From Pseudonocardiales bacterium (lineage in GTDB: Bacteria; Actinomycetota; Actinomycetes; Mycobacteriales; Pseudonocardiaceae): a stretch of 64,000 nucleotides of DNA. The stretch is from the NCBI GenBank assembly GCA_019247305.1, contig JAFAPC010000185.1, positions 1 to 64,000 of the forward strand, written 5' to 3'. Below, piece after piece: positions 62,332 to 64,000 of the stretch. A model generated the notes under the pieces. That model was not told the DNA's origin and ran no database searches. It saw only the letters and a program-made list of their open reading frames with translations. A program made the translations under genes and the position numbers. Within the stretch, counting starts at the first letter, position 1, and every line of letters begins with the position of its first letter.

Positions 62332-62757
62332 ATGAACTTTCGGGGTATTGATATCCGATGGCGCGCGCCGGTCACGGACACGGAGCTGGCGGCCCTCACC
62401 CAGTCGCACGGCGGCCACGCTGCGGCGGGTTGGTGGGACCAGGTCCGGCCGCACTCCTTGGGTTGGGTGAGCGCCCGCCTTGCTGACGGGTCGCTGGTCG
62501 GGTTTGTCAACGTGGCCTGGGACGGCGGTGACCACGCCTTCCTCCTCGACACGAAGACCAGGCCTGCGTATCAGCGTCGTGGCATCGGCACCGCCATGGT
62601 GCACCTGGCCGCGCAGCGAGCCAAGAGCGCCGGATGCGAATGGCTGCACGTCGACTTCAGTACCGAACTCCGGCCGTTCTACCTCGACGCCTGCGGGTTT
62701 CGAGAGCCGGACGCTGCGGGGATCATGAATCTGTATTCCCTGGCGGTGACAAGGTGA
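62332..62757 (+). CDS. GNAT family N-acetyltransferase
   Basis: 141 aa. The acetyl-CoA loop is AYQRRGIGTAMVHLAAQRAKSAG; other strands are VGFVNVAWDGGDHAFLLDTKT and CEWLHVDFSTELRPFYLDACGF. ATG 62332 gives the normal GNAT length. Substrate unknown. The gap from 62103 to 62331 holds the divergent promoter only. Confidence 0.82.
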   Translation: MNFRGIDIRWRAPVTDTELAALTQSHGGHAAAGWWDQVRPHSLGWVSARLADGSLVGFVNVAWDGGDHAFLLDTKTRPAYQRRGIGTAMVHLAAQRAKSAGCEWLHVDFSTELRPFYLDACGFREPDAAGIMNLYSLAVTR

Positions 62758-62851
62758 CAACGCCCTTGACCGGCGCTCGATGGCGGGGCTCCGCCCTCCG
62801 GTACCCCGGTCACGTGGTCGACTCAGCGGCCCAGTGGGCGCATCGCGAGCA

Positions 62852-63270
62852 TTACGGGGGCTCGGTGGGAATCGCCTGCCGCGACGTGGCTGCTGCTATC
62901 GCGCGAGCAAAGACAGGGAACGACCGTTCCACTATCTCGTCGGTCGCTGTCAACGAGATACGGAAGTAACCCGGCAGCTCGACGACATGGCCAGGCATGA
63001 CCGCAACTCCCTCCTGAGCGAGAAGCGCGCACAAGGCGCGATCATCGGCCAGGGGCGCCCGCGGAAGCAGGTAAAAGGTTCCCTCGGGACTCTGGACCTC
63101 ATAGCCTTGCTCGCGCAAGACCGCCACCATCCGGTCGCGGCGCCGCGGGTGTCGGCCACCGCTGCTCGCGCCCCGCGCAGCGGTGATTGCCTGACCGCCT
63201 CGAGGAAGGGACGCAGGGCCCGCTGCGCTGCCAGGGCTCGTCTAGCGATCACCTGTTCTGCCACCGCAAC
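62852..63270 (-). pseudogene. C-terminal remnant of a class I/II aminotransferase
   Basis: The clean part (62852-63130) reads LREQGYEVQSPEGTFYLLPR, EGVAVMPGHVVELPGYFRISLTATDEIVERS, the small domain with the substrate Arg of PLP aminotransferases. Upstream, another frame gives EQVIARRALAAQRALRPFLEAVRQ, the linking helix, so a frameshift and deletion separate them. The PLP-lysine domain is absent. Confidence 0.75.
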
Positions 63271-63314
63271 GGCACTTCAGCTAACCATCCGGTTTGCCCT
63301 GCTAGCGCTACCGG

Positions 63315-63378
63315 TGATCGTCGAAAGTGAGCTGTAGGTGTGAACCGCCGCACGGCCACAGCTCACTTTCGACGATCA
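63315..63378. repeat. 21-bp perfect inverted repeat with 22-nt spacer
   Basis: TGATCGTCGAAAGTGAGCTG plus T at 63315-63335 is the exact reverse complement of 63358-63378. It lies between the aminotransferase remnant and the sensor kinase 3' end. It may be a terminator for the kinase gene or ends of a lost small element. Confidence 0.8.
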
Positions 63379-63441
63379 AGCTGCGGCTGTGGCGCAGTGC
63401 GCCTGTTGACCAAGGCTCGGGTGTGCTGCGGCGCGGTTGAG

Positions 63442-64000
63442 CTAGCCGGGGTGCTCATGGCTGATGGGCACCCGCAGGCGCACCACGGTGCCCCGACCCG
63501 GGGTGCTGTCGGCGGTGAGCTGCCCGCCCAACAGCTCAGCGCGCTGCTGCATGCCGGGCAGGCCGTATCCTGCCGGCCCGGCCCGCTCAGCCGTGGTGGC
63601 TGGGTCGAAGCCCACGCCGTCGTCGGAGATCTCGAGCAGGACGGCGTCGGCGGCCGCCGAGAGCCGCAGCTGCACGTGCGCAGCGCTGGCGTGCTTCATC
63701 ACATTCTGGAGCGCTTCTTGAGCAATCCGGTAGACGGCGGTTTGGGCATGCTCGGGCAGGTTGGTCGTCACGGTGTCCACCTGGACGTGGAGCAGCGGGA
63801 TCGATCGCGCGAGGCTTTCTAGGCTGGCGGCCAACCCGAGGTCGTCCAGCACGGGCGGGCGGAGCCCGGCGATCGCATGCCGGGTCTCATCCAGCGCCCC
63901 TGCGGCGAGTTCCTGGGCGCGGGCGATCTGCTCGGCGGCGCTGGCCGGGTCGTAGGCCATCGCGTCCGCCGCCGCCGACAGGTGAAACAACAGGCTGACG
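63442..64000 (-). CDS. Sensor histidine kinase, C-terminal part (continues beyond the window)
   Basis: 186 residues visible, 5' end outside the window. The dimerisation helices (LDETRHAIAGLRPPVLDDLGLAASLESLA) and the HATPase domain (YRIAQEALQNVMKHASA, ISDDGVGFDP, GYGLPGMQQRAELLGGQL) are of the NarL-associated HisKA_3 class. The phospho-His lies upstream of the window edge. Probably another GAF or PAS sensor; a second kinase candidate for the DosR-like regulator. Confidence 0.87.
   Translation of the reverse strand, partial: VSLLFHLSAAADAMAYDPASAAEQIARAQELAAGALDETRHAIAGLRPPVLDDLGLAASLESLARSIPLLHVQVDTVTTNLPEHAQTAVYRIAQEALQNVMKHASAAHVQLRLSAAADAVLLEISDDGVGFDPATTAERAGPAGYGLPGMQQRAELLGGQLTADSTPGRGTVVRLRVPISHEHPG

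Overview
High-GC actinomycete chromosome, most likely a relative of the Pseudonocardiaceae. The evidence is a mycothiol-dependent-type enzyme, a SigC-like sigma factor, a mycobacterial-type DosR/DosS pair, frequent GTG starts, and gene sets seen in Pseudonocardia-like organisms. No rRNA, tRNA or CRISPR array was recognised.

Region 1 (about 0.6-27.7 kb) looks like a DosR-type hypoxia/dormancy superlocus. It holds phosphoketolase and acetate kinase, a DosR-like response regulator, universal stress proteins, a six-gene NAD-linked [NiFe]-hydrogenase operon (hoxEFUYH plus maturation protease), and PEP synthase. It also holds three Acg-type nitroreductases, two flavin split-barrel proteins, two CBS-domain proteins, an Rv1733c-like membrane protein, a GNAT/acyl-CoA synthetase (ADP-forming) broken by a frameshift, and a DosS/DosT-like GAF sensor kinase. 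A perfect DosR-type box lies at 17942-17955 and close variants at 6787, 16161 and 25856, each in front of one of these operons. Two genes of the set are decayed: an FAD/ferredoxin oxidoreductase at about 6.5 kb and an Rv2004c-like phosphotransferase/ATPase at 19.1-20.6 kb. The sensible combined reading is a programme for energy and redox balance at low oxygen: phosphoketolase/AckA ATP, H2/NAD(H) exchange, PEP regeneration and flavin reductases, read out by a gas-sensing two-component system.

Region 2 (27.9-44.7 kb) is ordinary chromosomal content. It has a rifampin-phosphotransferase-like PEP-utilising enzyme, sigC with a divergent zinc-finger anti-sigma-like membrane protein, a MucR-type zinc finger protein, superoxide dismutase, an S51-like protein with a CysRS-like tail, and a CtaG family protein. 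A tightly overlapped crcB-crcB-DUF190 operon follows, then a TetR regulator, an aminotransferase, DUF445, DUF2516 and a cation diffusion facilitator.

Region 3 (44.6-52.4 kb) is an insertion or rearrangement zone bounded by an imperfect direct repeat of the cation-transporter 3' end. It contains vanX with a shortened FemABX gene, pieces of three tyrosine recombinases in permuted order, an IS110 transposase fragment, a transposition AAA-ATPase fragment, two group II intron maturase remnants and a serine-recombinase/maturase chimera.

Region 4 (52.4-64 kb) holds a mycothiol-dependent maleylpyruvate-isomerase-like gene, two closely related XRE/TPR regulators as a direct duplication, and a decayed ATP-grasp/PIMT-methyltransferase RiPP locus with no precursor. 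It also holds a third HTH/TPR regulator, a membrane-anchored matrixin-like metalloprotease, a GNAT, an aminotransferase remnant and the 3' end of a second sensor kinase. Several long perfect palindromes are scattered through the window, two of them inside coding sequence.
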